From assembly GCA_022113835.1 (NCBI GenBank), contig JAILWY010000004.1, positions 9,055,501 to 9,119,500 of the forward strand: 64,000 nucleotides of DNA. The letters are read 5' to 3'. Of this stretch, positions 34,730 through 46,770 are shown in pieces (the first letter of the stretch is position 1; each line of letters starts with the position of its first letter). This DNA is from Atopsyche davidsoni (taxonomy: Eukaryota; Arthropoda; Insecta; Trichoptera; Hydrobiosidae). The notes below the pieces were generated by a model. It saw nothing but the letters and a program-made list of their open reading frames with translations, was not told the origin of the DNA and made no database searches. The position numbers and the translations under genes are program-made.

Positions 34730-34870
34730 CGGATACGATAAAGAGCACGCCAGCTGTGAAGGTGTAGATTCGGCGGTGTCGCGCGCAATGTCCCACGGCG
34801 CAGCACACGCAGCCCACCAGCATCACGGCAGCAGCCAGCAGCAGGAACACGGACGACTTGGTCACCGCAT
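34730..34870 (-). CDS. stg1: stargazin-like TARP, exon with TM2 and first part of TM3
   Basis: A 141-bp exon on the minus strand: acceptor TTTCAG before 34870, donor GTACGT after 34730. It begins with two bases completing the Tyr codon from the 39.4-kb exon and ends with one base completing Gly with the 591 exon. The peptide AVTKSSVFLLLAAAVMLVGC is TM2 of the TARP/claudin fold. After a short basic cytoplasmic loop (HCARHRRI), YTFTAGVLFIVSG opens TM3. Both junctions keep frame and restore the typical AGVLFIVSG-LLMLIGLVMYIS helix. GC content is far above the intron. If the donor were ignored, the frame would stay open for 37 more codons, so intron retention would make a truncated product. Confidence 0.95.
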
Positions 34871-34953
34871 CTGAAAGCCATCACTTGGATTACATTGTCT
34901 GACATGCTATAATGAAGGCTGTACAGGCGGAACACCCTGCCGAGGCAGTTGTA

Positions 34954-35012
34954 CACCTTGTAAGCCCCACAACCTGCGCGCAGAATCAGGGGATAACCGC
35001 ATACCGTATTGC
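34954..35012 (-). repeat. W-family fragment
   Basis: CACCTTGTAAGCCCCACAAC and ATCAGGGGATAACCGCATAC match the end of the W copy at about 46700-46760. Only about 60 bp is preserved, 85 bp upstream of the stg1 acceptor in gene orientation. Confidence 0.6.
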
Positions 35013-35013
35013 A

Positions 35014-35060
35014 GTGTTTTTCAACTTGTGGGTCGCGATGCCTTACTTGGGGGATCATAT
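35014..35060. mobile_element. hAT-like terminus, fragment
   Basis: CAGTGTTTTTCAACTTGTGG and GTCGCGATGCC resemble a hAT terminal repeat. No opposite end or 8-bp duplication found nearby, so this is only a suggestion. Confidence 0.35.
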
Positions 35061-35939
35061 ACCGAACTTATACTTAATTTTCAATCAGTATAGATCTCAA
35101 CAAAAATAAAATTAAATACGTAGTCTTTAAAAATCACTGACATGGTTTTATTAAAACCATAAGCCTAGGTAGTCGGGAAAACTTTTTAACTAAATAAACG
35201 ATGGGCTTTTATATATCAATTGTAATACTGTTAATGGCCACAATTAGAAGGCTAGATTTTTTTGCATAATGTCATCAACAGCCTAGTTAGCGGTTGACTA
35301 TACGGTTGACTATGAACAAAATTCAATAAAATAAAGCTGATGATCGTGAAAAAACAGCTACATTTCCTTGGCGCAGTGAAATATAAAAATGAAAGGCACG
35401 CCACTTATTTAATATAATGCTTTCTTTCAGAAAGAAAAAATATACCAGGAATCAATAGCTTGCATTAGTCTTTTCATTTTTCCTCTGTGCTGCGGTGTAG
35501 GCCGCAAGAACTTTAGAATTTATTTATTTATATCGATAAAAAGCTTTCAAGAAGGCCATTCTTCAAGTGGCTATTCTTTGAACTCGCTAGCATGGACGAG
35601 GGATCTCAGGCTTTTTGCTACTTTTCTTGTGTTCCGGACTTTACGTTTCTATCCACAGATCGAGGACTGGTCACTCGGAATACAAGAAGTTAGATAATTC
35701 TTCCGGGGAATTTTTAATATAAAAACTTTTTGTGTAATTCAACAGAGGGACTTTAAACATTTTAATTTTGTATTTAATAGATTGAAATATTTAACTTCTC
35801 AGCAATGCTTGTTTTGTCTTGTTAAAAAATATTGTACTTGCTTTGTAAGTGTTCATTATCTTTTGTTGCGGTTGTGTATTATCTGCATAGTATATAAATT
35901 GCCTTTTGATGACTTCATGGGGATACAACCTGAGGAGGA

Positions 35940-36135
35940 GTAGACAATGTGTAACATCATTATACAAGTTATGACGTCACAGGCGTGACGTAAACAAGCC
36001 CGTGTTATATTAGCTCGAAAAGCAAACGGGCGACTGAAAAAGTCACGTGGCGGAGCATTATTTATGACGGGCACTCCGTCCCGGGCCAGCTGCCGATATA
36101 TCACGGCCCGGTCTACGTGAGACTTATGGACTGAA
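35940..36135. other. GC-rich intronic block with CRE/forkhead-like site
   Basis: The block contains TGACGTCACAGGCGTGACGT followed by AAACAAGCCC, giving cAMP-response-like TGACGTCA, a second TGACGT half, and a forkhead-type GTAAACA core. GCATTATTTATGACGGGC follows. Candidate enhancer, inferred from motifs only. Confidence 0.35.
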
Positions 36136-39100
36136 AAATGCACCAGATTATACACACATTTTCACCGTTCTTCACGAGAGCAACTATCATCCTGAAAGAC
36201 CTCGTCACTGTATTATATGCATTTTAAGATTTTATATTTTTCCTAAAGATATATTTTTATCATCAAGACCTTTTTGCCTTGTAGCTCTCACAATGGCGAA
36301 AGTCTTTAAAACAAAGTATTTATTTTAAAAAAATGATAAAAATTTCAAGTCCTTGTGACGAAAAACAATTTTCATCATTTATAAATTTAAAGTGATTAAT
36401 TTAGTGATATTAAACTGCTTGCAATGTTACTAACTTGATAATGTATTCTTTTATCTCCTTCAGTCACATGCAGCTACAATACATGCTTTGTGATTTAAGT
36501 CAATGAAGGTACACAATAACAACTTCATACTGTTAATTTTATAAGAAAAGCATATAACATAATAAATTTAGATTAAAACTAGATAAGAAGGATGTATGGG
36601 CCTTCGCTATAATATAAACCTTTGAAACTGAGTGAATACGGAAGGAATTGCTTTGTGAGTAAAACGCCCTGAGCTTTGCGCAGATTCAATTATAGAGTTG
36701 ATTTATTACAGTTGATCATTTGATAATGACCACAAGAGATAGGTTAAGCAATCACAAAAACCTAGCATAGAATGCTTATAAAACAAGGATATTGTAGCTA
36801 AATAAACATAATATTTTTACCAATAAAGAAAAACACCTTACATCTGCCATAAAAAAACGAAAAATAAATCAACCACTAGAATATAGATTTTAATGTATTT
36901 TATTCCTTGATTGGCGTGTATATAAAATTTTACGTTTACTTGATACGTTTTTTTTTTACATATAAGAGAATGTGTTGTCGGTATGTGATAGTATACACAA
37001 AGAGTGATTTAATACTGATATGTGAGGCAGACGTGATCACACAACTCTACGGCTTCTCCGTCTTGCAAACAAACCCAGTTAGAAAAACATTTCTAGTGTT
37101 TCATTAAAGTAACTTTATTTTTGTGGTACAATTTTATCTCAACACTACAGTCTGATATTTACAAAAGATTGCGCTCACAGAAGAATAGTATAAAAAGAGT
37201 TAGATATATCTGGAAGTTTTTCAAAGTGCAGTGTTTTTTTTTTTTTAATGTTAGCACAATAAAAGTACACAATTATGAATAATGATTGAGTTAAACCGGA
37301 AAATAATTAGGTTGGAATTCTTGGCACTAACATCGCTAGTCACCGTGACACTAACGATCCTCCTGCGCCAAATACTTCATTTTATGTTCATGTCTCTATG
37401 GACAGATAATAATTCTAAAACGTATTAGAAAACTCATATACGCCATTAAAAAAGTAACAATATTTATTTGACTTCTTTTGCAATGTTTTGTCAGTATAAT
37501 ATTGAAGAAATACCGACTGTTTTCATATAATTTGCCATTTGCATAATAAAAATGTTTGTAAGATATTTTTACGGCCGTGTTCTCGTATTTATTGTATAAT
37601 ATACTTCGACTTCGGATCGAATATACATTAAACCAACTCCGTTTTATTGAGCTAGTAAAAAATAATTGGACTTAACTTATTTTCGCAAATATAATGACGA
37701 TATTTCTTACTGTACATATTCGATTGATAATCCATCAGCCTCTCTCAATACCCTACTTCATCAATAACATTCATTTGGTCGTACTTTTTAGATATATAAA
37801 GAGATACTGAAGCTAAGATAAACTGAAAACGAGAAGTCTACAACCACATTACTGTGTCAGAGTAAGTGGACGTAAGAAAATAGACAGTAGGCACACAGCG
37901 AAAAACGTTTGGAAATAATTGTAATCCAAAATATCTGAAAGATATTTTGGACAAAAAAATGATATAGCGAATTCACCAAGCTTTAAAATTTAATAATCAA
38001 TAAAAATTTAAATAATCAAAACCATTTTATTTCCGATTTTTAGCCTAGATTCCGAATACATGTGTATTGAACTAATACATGTTTTATTTTATTTAACCTC
38101 AACAAAAGGGTTGGATCTAGATAAATAATCAAAGCTTGACAGAGTTAAATACTCAAGAAGATAAATCCTCTGATTAATTTTTACTTAACAATTATTTTTA
38201 AAAAAAATTACATATGCTGCGATATAATACAAACATAATAATTATACTTATAGTTATTCCAAAATACATTTCTAAGATTTTAATATCTTCAATATTTTAT
38301 TCAAAACTATAATAAAATCATGACAGACGGAATCCAAAAACTAAACAGACACAAAGCGTCTGTTTTATGCACAGCTAAAATTAAATGTGATATAAATGTA
38401 CAGTCATCGTCTTTAAAATCACTCTCAAAACCACTAAAAGCGACTGAAAGAAAGCAATCTAAGAAAACAAACATTTTATTCATCTTTTTACGATCAACGT
38501 ACGCAAATTAGTTTACATGAAACTCGTTTGATTTTCGTGACAAACTTTTATTTGACAGCATTCAATTTTCTGCTACTATTTCTGCATTCATGATTGCTAT
38601 ATTTTTAAACCTACAGCATTTATTCGCCGTAACTCGAATAAGACATTCGCATTTATTTTACGACTTCATCGTAACGGTACAGTTTGACATTAGCTGTGAG
38701 GCGTATTATTCTTGATTTACTATTATCGCTGTATAAAATCGTTCGACTTATTTATTTGGCAAATCATCGCAGAGCTTATCCGTCTTTTCTCTCACGAAGA
38801 AAACATTCGCGAGGCTTAATTTTCTTTCAGGCCCGGTGATAAAAAAATACATTGTAACTTATCTTTACGACCGAATCGTAAAAGAATTACCCCGTTTTAT
38901 ATTCAGAGACACAATTCCAGTGTTGGAGAATTAGCGAATTTAAAAAGTACAAGCAGCGAATTTATCGATTGTGATTTTCTTGGCGAAAGCACTTTGTTTT
39001 AAACTGAAATAGGATTTCAATTTCAAAATCAAAAAGCACGGCATTTGACCTTTTATATAAACTTGTACATTTTTTTTAACACAGAAGGTAAATTTTACTC

Positions 39101-39383
39101 ATTTTTAAAAATTAAAAATAGTTTTTTTATTGAATCATTTAAATGATTTCTATTTAAATAAAGCATTATCACGAAGACACACTGATTTCACAAAAATAAA
39201 ACCCATGAAAAAACAGTACATAAAAGTATTGAAATATAATACATGCATGATTTATTGTTTTGGCTTTATATAAATATATTTACTTTGACTATAATTACTT
39301 TGAAAAACTATGCAGACAATAATATAATATCATATAAAGCGAGATGTTATAAGTTAATAAATTATAAGTAAAGTTTGACTTAC

Positions 39384-39476
39384 ATGGTATTGCCATGGTA
39401 GAGTCGTTCGGGTCCGGAGAATATTCTTCTTTTGAGAAATAATCAATCTTACTGCATTCATAGTTTTCTTCACCAG
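39384..39476 (-). CDS. stg1: stargazin-like TARP, extracellular loop 1 exon
   Basis: A 93-bp exon on the minus strand with acceptor TTTCAG before 39476 and donor GTAAGT after 39384. It reads GEENYECSKIDYFSKEEYSP then DPNDSTMAIP and a split Tyr codon shared with the 34.7-kb exon. The Cys followed by a -KIDYF- segment corresponds to the second half of TARP loop 1, just before TM2. It starts with two bases of a codon, so the upstream exon must end in phase 1. Upstream sequence expected to encode TM1 and a GLW-x-x-C motif was not found up to 64000. Confidence 0.92.
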
Positions 39477-42359
39477 CTGAAACAAAATATAAATATTTTA
39501 AAAAATTGCATGTATATGGACATTTCTGTTTTCGTTTAATATCTTTATGAGCGCCAAGTTAAGTTAATTTAATTTGATACACTTTGATACCCATTCAATA
39601 TTCAAGCTTGCTTATTTAATTAATCTGTAAAGAAAATTACATAAAAATGCAATTCGTTTCCCATTACACATTTATTTTTCTAAAAATATACATCATTCGG
39701 TAATGAAAAAATGATAATATTTACATTTAATTTAGAAGGATTACTTTGTAAGATTTATTTGTATGTTTAGTTATTTTTTAGCACAACACTTGTCAATCAA
39801 ATAAAAATATATTAATAAACCTTAAGTACTCTTAGGCTGTGAGCGTTAAAAAAATTAAAGTAATATCTCTGATCTATAAAACATAGAAAACTTTATTGTT
39901 TGGTTATTTCAATACCATCAATTTGTATCTGTTTAGAAACAGCCATATCCATAAAAAAACACACTAGACGTATTTGATATTTAGGAAAAACGGAACGTAT
40001 TTTTTATGGCAAGTAAATATTTAAGACTTAAAATACTTAATGCTGATGAATATTAATCATCAAATAAATTCAATATATATGTTGTATAAATAACTAGAAA
40101 AATAATTGATTATTCTTCGGTATAAAAATGAGACACGAACCAGAGTTTCATGTCATTTTTTTCTTGGAATTGTCTTACATAATAATATAGTGGAAGGTGT
40201 ATTTTTAGATATAATATTTGCTCTTAGGAGTAAAATTATTATTAACATTTATATAATAATACATACCCGTTACGCTACGTGTTACGATTCACTACCAAGG
40301 CCCGGTCTTGGCAATCGTGATTAAGAAATGGTTAATGTGATATTAAAATATGATATTGCCGGCGAGCATCCGGCATGTGCAATAATACGTAGGGTTCATC
40401 CATTCTGAAAATCGTACACTGGAGCGGATCTAACGCAGAAATAATGACCCAAGGCTTCGTTAGCGGAAGTGTGGACACAAAGACAAAATGGCGACCGGCG
40501 TGCAAATGGCCGACATCCGCAGTCATAAAACTGCGAGACGCCTCTCCGCCGAGAGACAATCGTGTTTATGACGAATTCGTTAAAAATATTGGATCTATTC
40601 TGCTTGTTGATGGTAACGCTGTATTTCAGAAAAGGTACTTCGGTTATATTTTTTACTTCATGTGTTTTTTTTTTTACATTTAAAAACAATTCTTACTGAT
40701 AAAAGAAAAAACTTTTTTTTTTAAATATGTTCATTCATCATACTTAAAATGATTATCAAATAAATTAATAATCAATTTAAAAATTGATATATCTCAACTT
40801 TACAAGATGTTAAAAAATACAAAAACATGATGTTATGAATATCAACATCTTTAGAGAAAATAGTGTAATAGTTTTAATTTTTTTTCAACACTTAAAATTT
40901 AAATACATAAAGTATTTAATAAATATCTTGTGTAAAAGTATTCCGAAGTACTCAAAACATTTGTAACAGTAAACCGTTTCTAATTAGTCATCTGTTCATA
41001 TTTTTCAGTCAATCATCAACATTTTTGTAATGCCAGACTTTTGACTCAGTTCCAATAAAAAAATGCTACACACATATTTTTTCAGTTTCATTGACCTTGA
41101 ATAAATAATTTTAATAATATTTTCATACTTTTTTTTGACGTAATAATATAACTGTTTTTTTTTATCGGTAATTAGTTTATATTGTTTTTTCCGTGTAACT
41201 TGGTATTAAATATATGTTTTTATACATACTCGGAAAATCTATCAAAACATCGTTCTTTCAGGAATTTCCAGTGAATGGGAAAATGTTAACGGGGTGGATA
41301 ATTCAGGTAGATAGGGGCTGCATGTACGGGGGAGGATCTGCCTGCTTACAAATTGTACTGAAACCTACAAATATACTGATTTCTATAGATTTATACCGTG
41401 TGTGTATATTCATTCACCTAGAAAACTCTCACAGAACATTGATATTGTGTTATTTATTAAAAAAAAAAAAAAACACTTTTTGATAGAAAATAGAACCAAT
41501 ACTTGTGGGTGTATTGTTTTCCCGATATTTTCCTCCATATGAAAAAATACAGTTTATTTAAAAATATTGAATCTACATTTATAATTAATCTACAATAAAA
41601 CAACCCTACAGTTAATATTCGGATCTCACGAAATAATACCTTAGCATTTTCAATAAATAATGTTTCGAAATCTCGTTGATGTGATTAAACAATATGAAAT
41701 ATATATAGTTTAAGTGTTTAATTTATTTTAAGTGAGATGGAAAAAAAAGTGAATCTTAGCATTATTATGGACATAATAAGTATACAAAATAATTTATCAA
41801 AACAAACAAAAAGAAAAAAGGGCGAACCAAATTTCATTTCTAACTTGAAGCTCTACTGAAAACTTTTCGCCAACGATATATGAATGTTTCAGGTGTGATA
41901 GAGTTTGTTCCTAAAAGAAACTGTATACTTGATTTTGTTGAGAAATCACCAACATAAATATTATTAAATTTAAATATTTCCTATTATTTATATATTTTAT
42001 TAAAAAAAACATTTGATTTATATTATAATCTAACTGCACACAATTCACGCCTGAAATTTTACAAAATACAATAGAAAATCGATGTTACACCTTCTCACTG
42101 TCACGGTCTAGGGGAGTTATCCTGCAAATGAGCGAGAATTTGAACTATTATACACACATATGTAACCGTAGAAATAAATATTTTTTTATTCTGTATTTGT
42201 ACTCTAACAAAGCGATTCATCAAATTAATATTGTGCCACCAGAACCAGACCACAATCGTTAAGCCTGGATACATCAATCCCAACTGAATCATGTACTGTC
42301 GTATTTACAATGTAAAAATGCGAATTTATTATATATTTAGTAACAATAATAAATAACTA

Positions 42360-42620
42360 ATCTAGGTTTCATCAACAGTATCGTCCCACGTTGAAAGTTT
42401 GCGCATCAAACGTGAAATGCGTCAAAGTACCGCATCACGTTTCCTTGTGTCTATTACGATCGCGTTACTCGAGCAGCTGCTAGAAGATACGGCTTTGTAT
42501 TCCATTTAACTGCAAAGAATTTAACAACGCAAATAAAATACTGTCATAGCGCAGTAAACTTCTGACAAGCCGCATTGGATTATGGAAAGCTACGGAGAGC
42601 GAACACACTCTTTATATGCC
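42360..42620. other. GC-richer block
   Basis: It has CGTTGAAAGTTTGCGCATCA with related wording CGTGAAATGCGTC, and GATCGCGTTACTCGAGCAGC. No open exon on either strand. Confidence 0.25.
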
Positions 42621-43679
42621 AGAAAATACATTTAACTTTTTGCATTTCTATAAATATGACGTGCACACAAAAGAACCGCTAAATCTGCTTTAACATTATC
42701 ATGACGGATATTTAAATATCTTAGCAATTTTTGACATCACTCTAAGCAATACAGATATACTTAAACACCGAATAATCAATACTGTAATATTGTAAATCTT
42801 ATATAATTATATACATCTAATACTGATCAACTGACAGCATCAATAAAAATATATAAAGACAAACATTTTTGCTTTGCAACTTGCAAAAATGTGTTTATAA
42901 TATTCAGGAGTGCAACACATCTGTATACTTATGGTAAAGAGATACTTTTATTTTTAATAATGATTCAAACTCGCTTTTGCCCCAGATACGTAATTTTAAT
43001 AAAAAAAAATATTTAATTATAATTTAAATCAGATAATTTATGCTAACTTTAACAAAGCAGTGAGTAACCGCTTCAGAACTTCGTAATGCGACAAACTTCA
43101 CTCGAGTTTTGAAAATGTATCCAGGTGGCATCCGCGGAGTGTAATAGTTCACATTTACTTCAATTCCCAATCCACTGTTCGGCAGTCATATTGACTTCAC
43201 TTACGACAGATTGTGGCTTTATACACCCAAGTAAGATTCAAACAACAAATAAATTACAAAAAAGCAGTATAAACATCAATTTATGGTAATTAAAAAAATA
43301 TCAACGTGAATTTTTATTAAATCTATTTACTTGCTTTGTGAAGTATTTATAGCACATTTACGCTTTTGTCTAAAGTATGAAAGTGTGCATTTTTTTTCCA
43401 TTCTATTGTGTTTTCAATAATAAAAAAATATTATATAAACAAGCTCTATTTTTTTGTATAAATACTTCCCCCGTAACGTTTACATTATTTTAATATATGT
43501 CACAATGAGTTTGAAGCGATTTTAACACTATAATAAAAGGATCATAAATATGATTCTCTCATTGAGAAAATAGTATAAAAAACAAAAAAAATGTGTATAT
43601 TGCTTATAATAAAAATAAGAGCATGTAATTTTTTGTTTCTTATATGGTTTACACGTCACAAGTTAAAAATAAAATAATA
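42621..43679. other. stg1: AT-rich, nothing recognised
   Basis: AT-rich sequence with a small GC rise at 43080-43210. No coding or repeat signal. Confidence 0.5.
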
Positions 43680-44110
43680 TTTCAACGTGAAAAGGTTCAA
43701 GATGCTGCGCGACAGTTCATCCTAGCGTCTCGAGCTTCTCAGCCTTAATGCTATCGACTGGATAATAATAAAAAAGAAGAGATCATCTTGCATGGAAATT
43801 CTAAGCTAGGTAATATTGTAGAATATTAATGGTTCGAGCGTCGTTAGGAGCTCCACTGAACACGAGCAGCTTGCATTCTCTGCAGTAACTTTAAAAATTA
43901 ATTACAATAATGTTTCCACTATGTAACGAATTTTCTCCCGGCTTTATTCTTTGAGTCATTAAGTAAATATTGCGTTATTTAAATAACTAGTAATAATGGG
44001 ACGGGAATTTTAAATTAGGTGCCATTGTGTAAGCTCCGTTATTGCCCGATACTTCCCGCTTCCATTACGCCGCGCCGGTCACAAAATTTCCATGCCATCT
44101 AACCAACTCA
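43680..44110. other. GC-richer block
   Basis: Scattered GC-rich patches (GATGCTGCGCGACAGTTC, GTCGTTAGGAGCTCC, CGCCGCGCCGGTC) with CTTTAAAAATTAATTAC between them. Candidate regulatory element; the 127-codon plus frame starting at 44042 runs on into the inverted LINE 3' UTR and is not credible. Confidence 0.25.
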
Positions 44111-44284
44111 CAATGTAGCTTCTTGTACTTTCAGTACAATGGAAATCTGCTCAATCGTTTTCGGGATATTATTTGTAGGCTTTCGAAAAATAAATTTCAT
44201 GTACACTCGGTTATTGGGTGTTGTGCCGCGCTTTTGCTTGACATTCATTGGGATCATTGGGGATGCCCCCTGAAAATGGATCCA

Positions 44285-44640
44285 GTACTGGGACTGAAAT
44301 ATTTATATAAATTGATGTACATACTTTTTGGTACCTTGCTTGTTATGCACAAGGTTTGTCATCACAATTTGGGGAAACTTTTCAAACTAGTCAATCGAAA
44401 TTGTGCTATATATGGAAGTAACTGAAGCTATACCTCCTGGTTTATCTTCTTTATAGTTCCGATGACACGATTCAAGAAGCCATCCAGTGACTCCATCAAC
44501 TGTGGGTGTCTCGCCACTGACTTCAGGTCATCCAGGCACAGGCATTGGCTCTCCAGTTCTCTCTGAAGGTCAAAGATGGGACATGAACCCACAAAGTGGA
44601 TCACTGTTTGTGGAGTAATATCATCACATCACCATGAACC
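44285..44640 (-). mobile_element. LINE 3' end, minus strand
   Basis: The 3' UTR (about 44285-44427) matches 11564-11672 in inverted orientation. Upstream of it, 44428-44630 encodes the C terminus of a LINE ORF2. Heavily 5'-truncated. Confidence 0.78.
44428..44630 (-). pseudogene. C-terminal fragment of a LINE reverse transcriptase ORF
   Basis: The minus frame reads TVIHFVGSCPIFDLQRELES, CLDDLKSVARHPQLMESLDG and FLNRVIGTIKKINQEV before a stop at 44428-44430. The His-x-x-x-x-Cys-Pro arrangement near the end is typical of the extreme C terminus of non-LTR retrotransposon ORF2 proteins. The catalytic reverse transcriptase and endonuclease regions are absent. The last residues match the plus-strand copy at 11522-11563. 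Confidence 0.75.
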
Positions 44641-45349
44641 TTGGTGAACTAAATGCTTTTAAATAAAAATACTTTACACGGAAGCAAATTTTCACTGAAG
44701 CCCGCACACTTCTATCAAGTAAGTTCAGACAGAAACTACTCTGCAGCGGTAATAACTCACCCAATCAAATACTGTGAGCTGATTCATGCCACACCTGCAC
44801 TTTATTATCACAAATTTTTCACTGTACTGGTGAATACTAAAAAAATCGTTTTGTTACAAATGTTCTATACAATTCTGTACGAAATGCCATATTTTTTTTA
44901 GTTCTGTCGCGCGCGTCACCCGAAGACGTGCGTGTCTTCGTATATTATGAAATAACTTGTTATTATTATAATAAATTGATTGACTACGTGAACATTGTGA
45001 TAGTGATGTGATTTGTGAACTTCAACGTGAGATTGGCTGCATAGGATGGAGCTCATCAAATGTAAGTGATCTATTTTAATATGGCCATTTTTATATATGC
45101 GAATATACCAAATATGCATTATACATCGTTTTATCGCCAAAATTTACAATTTTCACCTTAGTGATTTTCAACCTTTGAGAATACGTGACCCCCTAACTAT
45201 ATCAGTGATTTTGCCGACTACGCATTATTATTTTTTTCTATTGAAAATAAAGTATAGGTACTACTGTGCATACCCTTCGAGTAAAATCATCGCGACTGCT
45301 TTCACCGAAAACAAACTTCTAATTAAGCACAAAGTCAATTTAGTAAATA

Positions 45350-45620
45350 TATGAAAATTATTTCCCTCGGCTGACGTCATCATCAATCTTCCTGAATTCC
45401 AGGAATCTCTCCGGATATTTTGAGAGGCAATAGTTTGAAGGCTCGAGCGACCTTCGAGCAGATGCCACAAAGCATCGAGCGGCATTTAATAAGCATCAGT
45501 CAGATGCCGGCGCAGACCGCAGATCTCGGGGAGCCCCGCCGCTGCAGCCCGCCGGATGTAATTTCAGCCGCGAGGCTCAAATAACAGCCCCACTTCCGGC
45601 CGGAGAATCTGTATTAGAAC
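45350..45620. other. GC-rich intronic block
   Basis: A GC-rich island with GGCTGACGTCATCATCAATC (a TGACGTCA site), GCATTTAATAAGCATCAG and CCGCCGGATGTAATTTCAGCC. A chance minus frame crosses it. Good candidate for a cis-regulatory element. Confidence 0.35.
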
Positions 45621-45773
45621 TTTATATAATTTTACTGGAAAATATATGTTTTGATGCTTCATGAAACAATATATATACTCAGTAGTTTCCAAAAAACGTT
45701 TATGCTTTCAAAAATTTTTTTTTTGAATCCAATCTTGTTGAGGGACAAGGCGTTTTATTCGTGAAGATCCATT

Positions 45774-46011
45774 ATTATAATGATAACAGTACCTTTGTAT
45801 TTTGTCTTCAGTTTGAGTTTATTAAAATTATTTGCATTACTAGTTTCGACCCAATATACCGGGTCATCATCAGATGCATCACTAATCTGAACTGTTTAGT
45901 TTAGTGATGCATCTGATGATGACCCGGTGTATTGGGTCGAAACTGGTAATACAAATAATTTTAATAAACTCAAAGTGAAGACAGAATACAAAGGTACTGT
46001 TATCATTATAT
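45774..46011. mobile_element. hairpin element, same family as 26.6 kb
   Basis: Arms 45774-45884 and 45901-46011 are near-perfect complements around a 16-bp spacer. Core wording ACTAGTTTCGACCCAATATA and GGGTCATCATCAGATGCATC parallels the 26.6-kb hairpin, as does the left flank GAGGGACAAGGCGTTTTATT. Non-coding. Confidence 0.88.
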
Positions 46012-46397
46012 CATAATTATTAAATTATTTTTATCGATAATCAAAATAATTTTTTTTTTGATTTGTGAAAACTTTTCATGCAATATATTTTTAGTTCAAG
46101 AAAAAAGAGGTATACGGAGAGAATTTAATATCAAACTAAAAATTAGGACATAATTTATTTACTAGATTAAAGTTACTTTTGTTATGCATCACATATTTCG
46201 ACAGTAACGTTTAGAACAAAATTACGTGTATATATATTTTGGAGAATTTTAATTAAAAACGTACAATACAAGACAAGCAGTAATATCTTACTGTTTGATA
46301 TTTTTTTTATAGATGGCTTGTTGGTGTTGTCAACCAAGCGTTATATAATTTTAATAATATTTTTGCGGTTGTCTAAATGCTTATTTAATATATTTTA

Positions 46398-46770
46398 AAG
46401 CTCGTCTATTAGTATAGAGATACTCTCAACATGATCCGCTATTAATAAAACCGCACTCTAGAGCAGTGTGCAAGTCGCCAGAGCCTCGTTTTAATTTGAA
46501 ACAAGAGATTGAAAAACGCGGCGTGATTGGTCTTTGAGCGCCGTGACGTCATTATCGTGAGAGTGTCCTGTTCCGAGGAGGCTTCTCAGGCGCAAGTGGT
46601 TCACAAACTTTACAATATTATTAAATAATTTATAAAAAAAAATACACCTACACAAACCCAATTACAGAAATATAAAAATCTATGTAAGCTACCACCTAAG
46701 CCACACCTTGTAATCCCCACAAGCTGGGAGCAGGATCAGGGAATAACCACACACATCGTATTTTAAGCAC
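46398..46770 (-). repeat. W-family interspersed repeat, minus-strand copy
   Basis: Inverted counterpart of 20729-21075. Both share AGAGATACTCTCAAC (here) and its partner, GCAAGTCGCCAGAGCCTCG, AAAAACGCGGCGTGATTGG and the end GGATCAGGGAATAACCACAC. The copies are 25 kb apart and moderately diverged. Confidence 0.8.

Larger units (their letters stand above)
34871..39383 (-). other. stg1: stg1 intron, 4.5 kb
   Basis: A phase-1 intron: donor GTAAGT at 39383 downward, acceptor CAG ending at 34871. It is AT-rich, with a W-family fragment, a hAT-like end and one GC-rich block. No exon recognised inside. Confidence 0.85.

Noticed and set aside
34603..35058. 151-codon minus frame spanning the TM2/TM3 exon
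   Set aside because: It reads the exon out of frame and runs through the acceptor; the TARP frame is different.
44042..44425. 127-codon plus frame
   Set aside because: Its second half is the complement of a LINE 3' UTR.
45160..45210. hAT terminus (GTGATTTTCAACCTTTGAGA)
   Set aside because: No opposite end and no 8-bp duplication found; similarity too short to call.
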